Of a stretch of 52,813 bases of DNA, positions 8,231 through 16,668 are shown piece by piece. The stretch spans positions 1 through 52,813 of the forward strand of contig NZ_JAGQBJ010000016.1 in assembly GCF_024345575.1 (NCBI RefSeq). Reading direction: 5' to 3'. Position 1 is the first letter of the stretch; every line of letters begins with the position of its first letter. The notes under the pieces were generated by a model. It made no database searches and was not told the DNA's origin. It worked only from the letters and a program-made list of their open reading frames with translations. Source of the DNA: Cyanobium sp. Morenito 9A2 (GTDB lineage: Bacteria; Cyanobacteriota; Cyanobacteriia; PCC-6307; Cyanobiaceae). Made by a program: the position numbers and the translations under genes.

Positions 8231-9564
8231 GCCCGTCCCCTGCGTCTGCCGCCCTTGGCCTGGAGGCCCGCCAGCTGGCCTGGCAGGTGCTGCTGGCGGT
8301 GGGCTCGGGGGCCTACGCCGATGCCGCCCTGGAGCGGGAGCTGCTGCGCCACCCGTTGCCGCCGGTCGATCGGGCCCTGGCGACCGAGCTGGCCTATGGC
8401 TCGATTCGCCGGCGCCGGGAGCTCGATGGCTGGCTCGATGCCCTCGGCAAGGTGCCAGCGGCGCGTCAGCCCCCCAAGCTGCGCTGGTTGCTACACCTCG
8501 GGCTCTATCAGTTGCTGCATGTCGATCGGGTGCCCGCCTCGGCGGCGGTCAGCACCACGGTGGAGTTGGCCAAGCGCGGCGGCCTGGGCCGGTTGGCACC
8601 GGTGGCCAACGGGCTGCTGCGCTCCCTCTTGCGGCGGCTGGAGGCCGGTGAAGGCCTGGCCCCAGCCCCCACACCGGCCGGGGCCCTGGCCCTGCGCCAA
8701 TCCCTGCCCGATTGGCTCGCGGCTGAGCTGCTCGACTGGCTTCCCAAGGAGCGGGCGGAGGCCTTCGGCGCCGCCTGTAACCAACCGCCGCCGTTGGACC
8801 TGCGCGTGAATCCTCTGCGCAGCGATCGGGACAGTTTGCTGGCGGCCTTCGCCGCCGCCGGCGTGGACGCTGTCCCTTTGCCGGGCCTCCCCCAGGGCCT
8901 GACCCTCACCTCCCGCAGCGGTGATCTGCGTGCCCTGCCTGGCTTTGCGGAGGGCCACTGGTGTGTGCAAGACCGCTCGGCCCAATTGATCGCGCCCTTG
9001 CTCGATCCCCAGCCGGGGATGCGCCTGCTCGATGCCTGCGCTGCTCCGGGTGGCAAGAGCACCCACCTGGCGGAGCTCATGGGCGATCAAGGTGAGGTCT
9101 GGGCGGTCGATCGTTCCGGCCCGCGCCTGCGCCGGGTGTTTGCCAACGCCGAGCGCCTGGGGCTGGGCTCGATCCAGGGGCTGGAGGCCGATGGGCTCAC
9201 GTTGGCCCACGACCGCCCGGAGCTGCTGGGCTCCTTCGATGGGCTGTTGATCGATGCCCCCTGCTCCGGCCTGGGCACCCTGGCGCGCCATGCCGATGCC
9301 CGCTGGCGCCTGACGCCAGCGGCGATTCCTGAGTTGGTGGCGTTGCAGCGCCATTTGCTCGAGGCACTACGGTCCCTGCTCAAGCCCGGCGGGCGGCTGG
9401 TGTACGCCACCTGCACCGTGCACCCCCTGGAAAACCAAGGGCAGCTGGAGGGCTTCTTGGGTCGCCATCCCGATTGGCCGCTGCTCAGCCAACTGCAGAC
9501 CTGGCCAGGACCCGCCGGCGGCGATGGCTTTTTTGCGGCGCTGCTGAAGGCCCCGGCTGGTTGA
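8227..9564 (+). CDS. rsmB: 16S rRNA (cytosine-967-C5)-methyltransferase
   Basis: A 445-residue RsmB/Sun enzyme that methylates C967 of 16S rRNA with S-adenosylmethionine. Residues about 10-140 form the NusB-like RNA-binding domain (ALATELAYGSIRRRRELD, LHLGLYQLLHVDRVPASAAV). The methyltransferase domain follows, with the SAM loop LLDACAAPGGKSTHL near residue 268, the DAPCSGLGT motif (C346) and YATCTVHPLEN (C396, expected nucleophile). Both catalytic cysteines are present, and length is typical. The TTG start at 8227 overlaps the stop of the ATL gene, giving coupled translation. The gene converges on the PBP gene at 9604. Confidence 0.95.
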   Translation: MSPSPASAALGLEARQLAWQVLLAVGSGAYADAALERELLRHPLPPVDRALATELAYGSIRRRRELDGWLDALGKVPAARQPPKLRWLLHLGLYQLLHVDRVPASAAVSTTVELAKRGGLGRLAPVANGLLRSLLRRLEAGEGLAPAPTPAGALALRQSLPDWLAAELLDWLPKERAEAFGAACNQPPPLDLRVNPLRSDRDSLLAAFAAAGVDAVPLPGLPQGLTLTSRSGDLRALPGFAEGHWCVQDRSAQLIAPLLDPQPGMRLLDACAAPGGKSTHLAELMGDQGEVWAVDRSGPRLRRVFANAERLGLGSIQGLEADGLTLAHDRPELLGSFDGLLIDAPCSGLGTLARHADARWRLTPAAIPELVALQRHLLEALRSLLKPGGRLVYATCTVHPLENQGQLEGFLGRHPDWPLLSQLQTWPGPAGGDGFFAALLKAPAG

Positions 9565-9603
9565 GTCGGTGGGCGGCCCTTGGGCCTCAGGGCACGGCTG
9601 CCT

Positions 9604-11721
9604 TCAGGGCAGTGGTGGGGGAGCGGAAGGGGGGAGGGGCGGCGGTGGAGCCACCGGTGCTGACGGCACGGGTGGTGGCGCGCTCGGACCAGGGCTGGGG
9701 GCTGCTGGTGCAGCTGGTTCGGGGGTACCGGGGCGCGAGGGGGCGACGGGGCCGCCGGTGGAGGGGGGTGCTTCGGTGCCTGGGGGTGCTTCGTAGGGGG
9801 TGTTTTCCGGCGGTAGCCGGTAGGGCTCGCTCTCCCAGTTGCGGTCGCGAGCTGGCTCGGTCCAGGCCTCGCTGCGTCTGGACGTCTTGGGCTTCTCGGG
9901 CCGGAACACGCCGGTCAGGACCGGTTTGGGCGGGAACGGGCGCACGGGCAGATCCTTGACGATCGGCGCCATGTAGGCACTCCAGGCGTAGGTGGCGACG
10001 ACGCTGGTGGAGCCGGTTGTGCGGTTGTTGTCGTAGCCCAGCCACACCCCTGTGGTGAGCTGGGGAATCGAGCCGATGAACCAGAGGTCACGGCCCCCCT
10101 CGGAGGTACCCGTCTTGCCGGCCACAGGGCGGCCGGGCAGGGCCGCCCCGGTGCCCGTGCCGCTGGTCACCACTTTTTGCAGCATCCAGACCATGGCGTC
10201 GGCGATATCGCTCTCGACCACTCGCCGGCCACGGTCGCCATCCACCCGGCGGCTCCAGAGCAGCTCACCGCTGGGGCCGTTGATGTCCTCGAAGGGGGTG
10301 GGGGTCACATAGACGCCGCGGTTGGTGATCGCCGCGTAGGCGGCCGTCATGTCGAGCACGGTCTGCTCGTAGGCGCCGATCGCCATCGGGTAGAACCGCC
10401 CCAGCTCCCGATGAAGGCCAAGGCTCTTGGCGGTGGCGATCACTTTGTCGAAGCCGAGCTTCTGCAGAAGCCCCACGGCCACAGTGTTCAGAGAGTTCTG
10501 CAAGGCGATGACCATCGGCACCGTGCCCATGTAGCGGTTGCCGAAGTTCTTGGGGCAGTAGCCGGCGAAGCATCGCGGCGCATCGGTGACCGGATCCTCC
10601 GGTTTCATGCCCTCCTTGAGGGCCGTGAGATAGACGAAGAGCTTGAAGGTGGAGCCCGGTGAGCGCAGGGCCTGGCTGGCGCGGTTGAACTGGCTCTTCT
10701 CGAAATCCTTCCCCCCCACCATCGCCCGCACCAGGCCTGTGCCGGGCTCCATCGACACCAACGCCCCTTCCATGGATCCGGCGGCGTAGGTGTTGATCAC
10801 CTTCTGGGCCTGGTTCTGCCAGGCCAGGTTCAAGCTGGTGCGGATCGTCAACCCGCCCACCTCCAGTTGCTCGGGAGTGAGCACCTTCGGCAGCTCCTGG
10901 GCGACCCAGCTGGTGAAGTAGGGGGCCCGGCTGTTCCAGTACTTCGGGAGGGCGGGCTTGAGCTTAAGGGGGGTGGCCTGGGCCTCCTGTTGCTGGGTGT
11001 CATCGATGAAGCCTGCCTCCCGCATCCGCCTCAGCACCACCGCCCGGCGCTCCAGGGCCAGATCGGGGTTCACCAGGGGCGAGTACACCGAGGGCGCCGG
11101 CGGCAGGCCGGCGATCAGCGCCGCCTCGGGCAAGGTGAGTTGATCAGGCGTCTTGGAGAAGAAAATCCAGGCCGCATCGGCGACCCCATAGGCGCTCGAG
11201 CCCAGATAGACGTAATTGAGGTACTGCTCGAGGATCTGGTCCTTGCTCAGCTGGCGTTCGAGCTTGCCGGCCAGGGCAGCCTCCTCCAACTTGCGCCAGA
11301 GGGTGCGGTCCTGGCTCAGGTAGACCGTGCGCGCCAGCTGCTGGGTGATCGTGCTCGCCCCTTCCTCCACCGATCCGCGGGTGATGTTGCGCACCATCGC
11401 CCGGCTGATCCCCACGGGATCGATGCCGTCGTGTTGAAAAAAGCGCCGGTCTTCGGCGGCGATGAAAGCGCGCTGCACCAGCAGCGGCATCTGGCCACTG
11501 ACCACCTTGTCGCGGGTGGCTGGGCCCAGTTTCTGGAGCACCTGGCCGTCGGCCGAGAGCACCGTGATCGTGCCTGGACGGTTGAAGCTGCTGATCCGCT
11601 CCACATCGGGGAGCAGGCCATCGATCAAGCGCACCAGGGCACCTTGAGCCACCGCCACCACACCCCCGGCGGCGGCCGCCAGCAGACCCACCAGAAGCAG
11701 TTGGCGGCGGCGTTTGCTCAC
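9604..11721 (-). CDS. Class A penicillin-binding protein (PBP1A type)
   Basis: A 705-residue bifunctional peptidoglycan synthase with a short cytoplasmic basic N-terminus and one membrane anchor (residues 8-30). The GT51 transglycosylase domain has E90 in AAEDRRFFQHDG and the motifs GASTITQQLAR and LNYVYLGSSAYGV. The transpeptidase domain has S357-x2-K360 (SPGSTFK), S410-x-N (NSLN) and K536TGT. All catalytic residues are intact. After about residue 600 the protein ends in a long Pro/Ala/Gly-rich tail probably lying in the periplasm. The start overlaps the chlG stop by four bases (ATGA), so it is cotranscribed with chlG and DUF2862. Confidence 0.93.
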   Translation of the reverse strand: MSKRRRQLLLVGLLAAAAGGVVAVAQGALVRLIDGLLPDVERISSFNRPGTITVLSADGQVLQKLGPATRDKVVSGQMPLLVQRAFIAAEDRRFFQHDGIDPVGISRAMVRNITRGSVEEGASTITQQLARTVYLSQDRTLWRKLEEAALAGKLERQLSKDQILEQYLNYVYLGSSAYGVADAAWIFFSKTPDQLTLPEAALIAGLPPAPSVYSPLVNPDLALERRAVVLRRMREAGFIDDTQQQEAQATPLKLKPALPKYWNSRAPYFTSWVAQELPKVLTPEQLEVGGLTIRTSLNLAWQNQAQKVINTYAAGSMEGALVSMEPGTGLVRAMVGGKDFEKSQFNRASQALRSPGSTFKLFVYLTALKEGMKPEDPVTDAPRCFAGYCPKNFGNRYMGTVPMVIALQNSLNTVAVGLLQKLGFDKVIATAKSLGLHRELGRFYPMAIGAYEQTVLDMTAAYAAITNRGVYVTPTPFEDINGPSGELLWSRRVDGDRGRRVVESDIADAMVWMLQKVVTSGTGTGAALPGRPVAGKTGTSEGGRDLWFIGSIPQLTTGVWLGYDNNRTTGSTSVVATYAWSAYMAPIVKDLPVRPFPPKPVLTGVFRPEKPKTSRRSEAWTEPARDRNWESEPYRLPPENTPYEAPPGTEAPPSTGGPVAPSRPGTPEPAAPAAPSPGPSAPPPVPSAPVAPPPPLPPSAPPPLP

Positions 11722-12701
11722 ATTGGGGCGGCCAGGTTGCTGTGGCCGATGGCCAGGGCGGTCACGAGCATCCCCAGCACCAGGAACGGTTGGGCGCTGG
11801 CTTGGTACTTGACGTCAAAGGCGACCGGATCGCGCAGCAGCCAGATGTCCTGGAAGGTGATCTGCGGAACGATCAACAGCACCAGCAGCACGGCGGCGAA
11901 GTGCTGGCCGATGGCGATCAGCACACCCACCATCGCCAGTTGAAAGATGTTGATCATGCCGGCACTGATCCAGCTGGCCCGCTCAAGGCCGAACACCACC
12001 GGCAGGGATTGCAAGCCCAGGGCCCGATCCCCATCGACGCTCTTGAAATCGTTGACAACGGCAATGCCCAGGCCCGCCAGGCTGTACACCAGGGTTAGCA
12101 GGGCGGTGGTCCAGGTGAGCTGGCCGAACAGGGCCTGACCGGCCCACCAGGGCAGAGCAATGTAGCTCGCCCCGAGGGCGTAGTTCCCCAGCCAGCCGTT
12201 CTGCTTGAGCTTAAGGGGCGGAGCTGAATAGACGTAACTCACCAGGGAGCCCCCGAGGGCGAGCAGCAGCAACACCGGGGTGCTGTGGCCGGCCCAGAGG
12301 TCGAGCCCCCAGGCCACCGTCAGGCCTGCGAGCAGCAGCACCCAGATCTGAATCTTGACCGCTTTCAAGCTCACGGCACCTGATGGGATCGGCCGATAGG
12401 GCTCATTGATCGCGTCGATCTCGCGGTCGTAATAGTCGTTGATCGTCTGGGTGTAGCCGGCCAGCAGCGGACCGCTCATCAGCATGCAGGCGATCGAAGC
12501 TCCCACCTGGCTGGGAGACCAATGGAAGTGGCCTGAGGCGGCTGCCCCGCAGACCACCCCCCAGATCAGGGGGATCCAGGTGACGGGCTTCATCAGCTGG
12601 AGGTGCAGCTTCCAGGTGCTGGTGGTCCCCGACGCCCCTTTCATGCCAAGGAGCTGGCGGGCGCCGCCGCCTGCGGACTTGGGCTCTGGAGGTTTGCTCA
12701 C
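11718..12701 (-). CDS. chlG: Chlorophyll synthase
   Basis: A 327-residue membrane prenyltransferase of the UbiA superfamily that attaches the phytyl or geranylgeranyl chain to chlorophyllide a, the last step of chlorophyll a synthesis. Family motifs: KPVTWIPLIWGVVCGA near residue 38, the first Asp-rich motif NDYYDREID (88-96) followed by INEPYRPIPSG, and the second, NDFKSVDGDRALGLQSLP. About nine membrane helices are evident. It directly follows the DUF2862 gene and overlaps the PBP1A gene. Presence of this gene is strong evidence for a phototroph. Confidence 0.95.
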   Translation of the reverse strand: MSKPPEPKSAGGGARQLLGMKGASGTTSTWKLHLQLMKPVTWIPLIWGVVCGAAASGHFHWSPSQVGASIACMLMSGPLLAGYTQTINDYYDREIDAINEPYRPIPSGAVSLKAVKIQIWVLLLAGLTVAWGLDLWAGHSTPVLLLLALGGSLVSYVYSAPPLKLKQNGWLGNYALGASYIALPWWAGQALFGQLTWTTALLTLVYSLAGLGIAVVNDFKSVDGDRALGLQSLPVVFGLERASWISAGMINIFQLAMVGVLIAIGQHFAAVLLVLLIVPQITFQDIWLLRDPVAFDVKYQASAQPFLVLGMLVTALAIGHSNLAAPM

Positions 12702-12702
12702 C

Positions 12703-12927
12703 TCAGGCGGGGGCGATCTCGTCGTCGAAGAACCAGCCGTTGCTGCCGTCGCTCAAGGTAACCACGACACCGACACCGCTGCCATCGGTCATCCTGTAAC
12801 CGCTAACGGTGCCCGTGGCATCACTGCGCAGCAGCTCCACCATCTCGGCGGGGATGCGGTCGCGCACGCGGGTGACCTTGACGCGGGTGCCGATCTGGAC
12901 CGTGCCGGAAGTGGCAGCCTGGGACAT
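12703..12927 (-). CDS. DUF2862 domain protein
   Basis: A 74-residue protein of a small family found in cyanobacteria and plastids. [15 protein letters not shown], then [18 protein letters not shown] and GWFFDDEI are typical of an SH3-like beta barrel. The start is placed at ATG 12927 (MSQAAT); an upstream ATG at 12957 adds ten residues. Its stop lies one base from the chlG start, so it leads the operon with chlG and PBP1A. The 55-bp gap to hisF (12983) must hold two divergent promoters. Role unknown. Confidence 0.8.
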   Translation of the reverse strand: MSQAATSGTVQIGTRVKVTRVRDRIPAEMVELLRSDATGTVSGYRMTDGSGVGVVVTLSDGSNGWFFDDEIAPA

Positions 12928-12982
12928 GGTCTGCGCGACTGGAAAGTGGCGCAACATTAACAGTCACCCCTTGCCCAGCCTG

Positions 12983-13756
12983 ATGGTTGCCAAGCGCATC
13001 ATCCCCTGTCTCGATGTCGCCGCCGGCCGGGTGGTCAAGGGGGTCAATTTCGTCGGGTTGCGCGATGCCGGCGATCCGGTGGAACTGGCCTGCCGTTACG
13101 ACGGCTCCGGAGCCGATGAGCTGGTGTTCCTCGACATCGCCGCCAGCCACCAGGGCCGCGGCACCCTGGTGGACCTGGTGCGGCGCACCGCCGAGGCCGT
13201 CACGATCCCGTTCACCGTGGGGGGCGGCATCCGCTCGGTGGAGGGCATCACGGAGCTGCTGCGCGCCGGCGCCGACAAGGTGAGCCTCAACTCCTCCGCC
13301 GTGGCCGACCCCGCCCTTGTGAGCAGGGGGGCCGAGCGCTTCGGTTGCCAGTGCATCGTCGTGGCGATCGATGCCCGTAGGCGTCAGGGCGCCCCGGGGT
13401 GGGACGTCTATGTCAAGGGCGGTCGTGAGAACACGGGCCTCGATGCCGTGGCCTGGGCGCGACAGGTGGTGGCGCTGGGGGCGGGCGAGATCCTGCTCAC
13501 CTCCATGGATGGCGATGGCACCCAGGCGGGCTACGACCTGGCGCTCACCGCTGCCGTGGCGTCAGCCGTGGAGGTGCCCGTGATCGCCTCCGGTGGGGCC
13601 GGCTGCATCGATCACATTGCCGAGGCCCTGGGGGCCGGTCAGGCCTCGGCGGCGCTGCTGGCTTCCCTGCTCCACGACGGCGTGCTCACCGTGGAGGAGA
13701 TCAAAACCGACCTGATCGACCGGGGCCTGGCGATCAGGCCTGTGCACCGCCCCTGA
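12983..13756 (+). CDS. hisF: Imidazole glycerol phosphate synthase, cyclase subunit
   Basis: A 257-residue TIM-barrel subunit that, with HisH, converts PRFAR and ammonia to imidazole glycerol phosphate and AICAR in histidine synthesis. The start ATG 12983 gives [12 protein letters not shown], with catalytic D11 in LDV. The second catalytic Asp lies in IVVAIDARR. The phosphate-binding signatures FTVGGGIRS and VIASGGAG are in place. Length is normal. hisH is not adjacent. Downstream lies a small membrane protein and then menG, the same direction. Confidence 0.96.
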   Translation: MVAKRIIPCLDVAAGRVVKGVNFVGLRDAGDPVELACRYDGSGADELVFLDIAASHQGRGTLVDLVRRTAEAVTIPFTVGGGIRSVEGITELLRAGADKVSLNSSAVADPALVSRGAERFGCQCIVVAIDARRRQGAPGWDVYVKGGRENTGLDAVAWARQVVALGAGEILLTSMDGDGTQAGYDLALTAAVASAVEVPVIASGGAGCIDHIAEALGAGQASAALLASLLHDGVLTVEEIKTDLIDRGLAIRPVHRP

Positions 13757-13799
13757 GCCCCGACCAAGGAGCTGCCGGACAGGGCGTTCCCGGCGATCG

Positions 13800-14258
13800 A
13801 TGGGCGCTCGTTACATTGGTTGTCACGGTCCGTATCAAGTCCCCTTGCCGCCCCTGGACTCATCCCTCTCCACCCTCCTGGCCCTGCTGATGGTGGCCAC
13901 GGTGGTGGGGCTGGTGGCCTGGGCCCTGCAGCTGATGCAGACCGCCAATGACCGCAAGGAGTTTGCGCTCATGCTGGCGGGCTGCATGGTGTGCTCCGCC
14001 GCCGTGGGCCTTGCCACGGTGATGGTGCTCACCCTCTCGGGCCCCCACGGTCTGCTGGCTGCCCGCGCGCCGGAGCTGGGGGGTGAGGGTGAGGCTGGGA
14101 TCAGTCTCGATGCGGTTGCCTTGCCCTGGGACCAATTGGCTGCTGATGAACGGGCCTGGGAACTGCCCCACGGGGAACGCTCCGGTTGGGAACGCTCCCG
14201 CCGGGTCCGTTCCCTGGGGGAACGTTCCGGCCGACCAAGCGCTGATCAGGCAGCCTGA
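13800..14258 (+). CDS. Small membrane protein with a pentapeptide-repeat-like tail
   Basis: An open frame of 152 codons with two membrane segments (STLLALLMVATVVGLVAWAL and MLAGCMVCSAAVGLATVMV) and a charged C-terminus. I recognise no named family. The annotated ATG at 13800 is not preceded by a clear ribosome-binding site; TTG 13845 just before the first helix is an alternative start. The last third is built on a 15-bp tandem repeat (14157-14231), and other frames are also open there, so the true C-terminus is uncertain. It lies between hisF and menG. Confidence 0.55.
   Translation: MGARYIGCHGPYQVPLPPLDSSLSTLLALLMVATVVGLVAWALQLMQTANDRKEFALMLAGCMVCSAAVGLATVMVLTLSGPHGLLAARAPELGGEGEAGISLDAVALPWDQLAADERAWELPHGERSGWERSRRVRSLGERSGRPSADQAA
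14157..14231. repeat. Five tandem 15-bp repeats
   Basis: Five consecutive degenerate 15-base units share the core GGAACGCTCC or GGAACGTTCC: units start at 14157, 14172, 14187, 14202 and 14217. In the annotated frame they read WELPH, GERSG, WERSR, RVRSL, GERSG. In the +1 frame they read GNCPT, GNAPV, GNAPA, GSVPW, GNVPA. All frames stay open, so the array itself does not say which is translated. Confidence 0.75.
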
Positions 14259-14264
14259 TCGCCC

Positions 14265-14963
14265 TTGAAACCCGGTGATCCCGCTGCGGTGCGCGAGCTG
14301 TTTGAAGCACTTGCTCCCCGCTATGACCTGCTCAACGACCTGTTCAGCGTTGGCCTGCACCGGGTCTGGAAGCGCCAGTCGATCGCCTGGCTGCGGCCGC
14401 GACCGGGTCTGCGCTTGCTCGATCTCTGCTGCGGCACGGGCGATCTGGCCCTGCTGTTGGCGGCCAAGGTGCGGCCCGGCGGTGCGGTGCTGGGGCTGGA
14501 TGCCGCCGCCGCCCCCCTGGCGTTGGCCCGTCGCCGATCCGCCACCCAGCCCTGGCTGCCCCTGGAGTGGCACCAGGCCGATGCCCTCGCCACGGGTCTG
14601 GCCAGCGCCAACGCGGACGGGGCCGTGATCGCCTTCGGGCTCCGCAACCTCGCCGATCCCGCCGCCGGGCTCCTGGAGCTCCACCGGGTTTTAAAACCTG
14701 GCGCCCGTGCCGCGGTGCTGGATTTCAACCGCCCCGGCGCCCCGGCGATGGCCGCCCTCCAGCGCCAGGCCCTGCGCCGGTTCGTGGTGCCCACGGCCGA
14801 GCGCTTTGGGCTGCGGGAGCACTTCGCTTATCTCGAACCCAGCCTGGAGCGTTTCCCCACGGGGGCCGAGCAGGAGTGTCTGGCCCGTGCGGCCGGTTTT
14901 GCCCAGGTGCGCCATCGCCCCCTGGCGGGGGGGCTGATGGGGCTGCTGGAGCTGGTGGCCTGA
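14265..14963 (+). CDS. menG: Demethyl(naphtho)quinone methyltransferase
   Basis: A 232-residue UbiE/MenG-type methyltransferase. In cyanobacteria this enzyme performs the last step of phylloquinone synthesis, methylating demethylphylloquinone for photosystem I. Signature blocks: FEALAPRYDLLNDLFSVGLHRVWKR at the N-terminus, SAM motif LLDLCCGTGDLALLL, then AFGLRNLADPAAGLLELHRVLKPG, and the C-terminal YLEPSLERFPTGAEQE. The start is TTG 14265 (MKPGDP), matching the expected N-terminus; a ribosome-binding site is weak. UbiE in proteobacteria is the same family, so the symbol ubiE is also in use. Confidence 0.92.
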   Translation: MKPGDPAAVRELFEALAPRYDLLNDLFSVGLHRVWKRQSIAWLRPRPGLRLLDLCCGTGDLALLLAAKVRPGGAVLGLDAAAAPLALARRRSATQPWLPLEWHQADALATGLASANADGAVIAFGLRNLADPAAGLLELHRVLKPGARAAVLDFNRPGAPAMAALQRQALRRFVVPTAERFGLREHFAYLEPSLERFPTGAEQECLARAAGFAQVRHRPLAGGLMGLLELVA

Positions 14964-15008
14964 CGCCGAAAAGTGTGCCTTCGGCTACGGGGAACGGCTC
15001 TAGGCTCC

Positions 15009-15797
15009 ATGAGAGGCATTGATCGATTGGCCTTCACTCTTCAGCCCGTGGTCGCTTTGGCGACGGAGCGCGTGGTGGGCGGCGATCTGGTGCTGGCCTC
15101 TCTGTCCGGTGCCGGTCGGGAAGAGCGGGCTTGCGAGGCGCCACCGGATGGGCAGGATCAGGGCCATGACGCCCTTGGGGAGGGGTTGCTGAAGGCCTTT
15201 GCGTTGGCGGATCGCTGGCAGAACCAGGCGTGGATCAGTGCGGGGCTCTCCCTGGGGGCCCTGGGCTCGGGTCGGGCCCTGTGGGCGAAACTCTCCTGCT
15301 CCGTTGCGGACCTCGATGGCTTGCGCCGGCGGGTGGGTCACCGGCTGCTGATCCGCTCCAGCCTCGAAGGGGCAGCGGCAGCGGCGTCTTTTCCCCTGCT
15401 GAACCAACTGGGGGAGCACCAGGGCCTGGCGATCGAGCTACGGCTCGAGGGAAAGGGGACCCTGGCCCAGCTCCTGCGCTTGAACGTTGATCGCCTGCTG
15501 CTCCCCGCATCCCTGGTGCAGGGCATTGATGCCGATGGACGCCGGCAGCGGCTCGTGCGCTGGCTGGTGGCAGGTTGCCAACAGAGCGCCGTTGAGGTGT
15601 GCGCCCAGGGGGTGGAGAGCCGCTCCCAGGCCGCCTGGCTGCGCGAGCAGGGGGTGGAGCTGGCTTCGGGGCCGCTGTGGGGGTCGCCACTGCCGCCGGC
15701 GGACTTCGAGGTTGTCTTGAAACGCGGGGTTGGCCTTGGTCCCGACGTCAGTGCACCCTTGATGGCCCTGAAGACAGTTCCAGCGCTGGATAGGTAG
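15009..15797 (+). CDS. Degenerate EAL-domain protein
   Basis: A 262-residue protein related over its length to the EAL protein encoded directly downstream. The clearest shared block is LNVDRLLLPASLVQGIDADG with LVRWLVAGC and VEVCAQGVES, followed by GPLWGSPLP. Every residue needed for c-di-GMP hydrolysis is changed: the EVL motif is DLV, the Asn is lost in KLSCSVA, and the DDFGTG loop is replaced by LEGKGTL. It is therefore expected to be catalytically dead and may bind a nucleotide or a partner. The ATG at 15009 is preferred to an upstream ATG at 14973. Confidence 0.75.
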   Translation: MRGIDRLAFTLQPVVALATERVVGGDLVLASLSGAGREERACEAPPDGQDQGHDALGEGLLKAFALADRWQNQAWISAGLSLGALGSGRALWAKLSCSVADLDGLRRRVGHRLLIRSSLEGAAAAASFPLLNQLGEHQGLAIELRLEGKGTLAQLLRLNVDRLLLPASLVQGIDADGRRQRLVRWLVAGCQQSAVEVCAQGVESRSQAAWLREQGVELASGPLWGSPLPPADFEVVLKRGVGLGPDVSAPLMALKTVPALDR

Positions 15798-15867
15798 CAA
15801 GTGTTACCAATGGTGTGGCACCTGACTGTGATTGTGATTAGAAGTCAAGTCCCGTGGATCAACCGGC

Positions 15868-16614
15868 GTGGAAAATTTCCACATTCAACCCATCATTGAT
15901 CTCGCCAGCGGTCGCGTCTGTGGTGGCGAGGTTCTTTGGCGTCCGGATGACCACCCACCGGAACCCGAGCAATTGGTGGCCCTGGAGGAAGACCCCAGTC
16001 TCAACCTCTCCGTCACCCAGGATTCCTTCGTCTTTGCCCTCAACCAACTCGATCGGATTCAGTCCAACATCTGGTTGTCGGTCAACCTCTCCTGTCGCTT
16101 CATCGGCTCGGGCCGGATGTTCTTCCGTCCGATCTCCCGGGCCGTTCCCGACCTCGACAACCTCCGCCGAAAGGTGGGAAAGCGTCTGGTGGTGGAGGTC
16201 ACCGAGCGAGGCGTCGCTGGTCACGAGGAATCAGCCTTCATCAATAAGCTCACGGGCCTGCACACCATCGCCGTCGACGACTTCGGCACTGGAGATGCCC
16301 CGCTTTCCCACATGCTTTCGCTGAAATTCAGCAAGGTGAAGGTGGATCGCTCGATCATCACCGGCATCGATGCGGATACCTACCGCCAACGTTTCCTCCA
16401 GTGGCTGCTGGCCGGTTGTCATGCCATCGGTGTGGAAGTCTGTGCCGAGGGCGTCGAAACCGAATCCGAGGCGGCCTTCCTGCGTCGCATCGGAATCGAC
16501 CAGGCCCAGGGCTGGCTCTGGAGCAAGGCACTGCCGGCGGAGACATTCGAGTCACTCACGGTGCCGATGGAGTCGGTCACCCAATCCCTCGGGCGGATCC
16601 TCAACGCCTCCTGA
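15868..16614 (+). CDS. EAL-domain protein, probable c-di-GMP phosphodiesterase
   Basis: A 248-residue stand-alone EAL domain, lacking GGDEF or sensor domains. The catalytic set appears complete: E21-V-L-W-R, N73 (SVNLS), E110 (VVEVTE), D137/D138 (DDFGTG), K158 (KVKVD), E194 and E197 (AEGVETE) and Q214 (QGWLWSKALP). Such enzymes linearise c-di-GMP to pGpG and control surface behaviour or cell buoyancy in cyanobacteria. The start is GTG 15868. It follows a catalytically dead paralogue with a 70-bp gap, so the two are probably expressed together and may work as a pair. Confidence 0.88.
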   Translation: MENFHIQPIIDLASGRVCGGEVLWRPDDHPPEPEQLVALEEDPSLNLSVTQDSFVFALNQLDRIQSNIWLSVNLSCRFIGSGRMFFRPISRAVPDLDNLRRKVGKRLVVEVTERGVAGHEESAFINKLTGLHTIAVDDFGTGDAPLSHMLSLKFSKVKVDRSIITGIDADTYRQRFLQWLLAGCHAIGVEVCAEGVETESEAAFLRRIGIDQAQGWLWSKALPAETFESLTVPMESVTQSLGRILNAS

Positions 16615-16668
16615 GCGGCGGTCTGGGATCATCGGGATCGAACAGGGTGATTCCAGCAGGGCGCGGCG

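Noticed and set aside
10867-11943. A 358-codon plus-strand frame opposite the PBP1A gene
   Set aside because: Antisense of the glycosyltransferase domain; no domain of its own and typical shadow composition.
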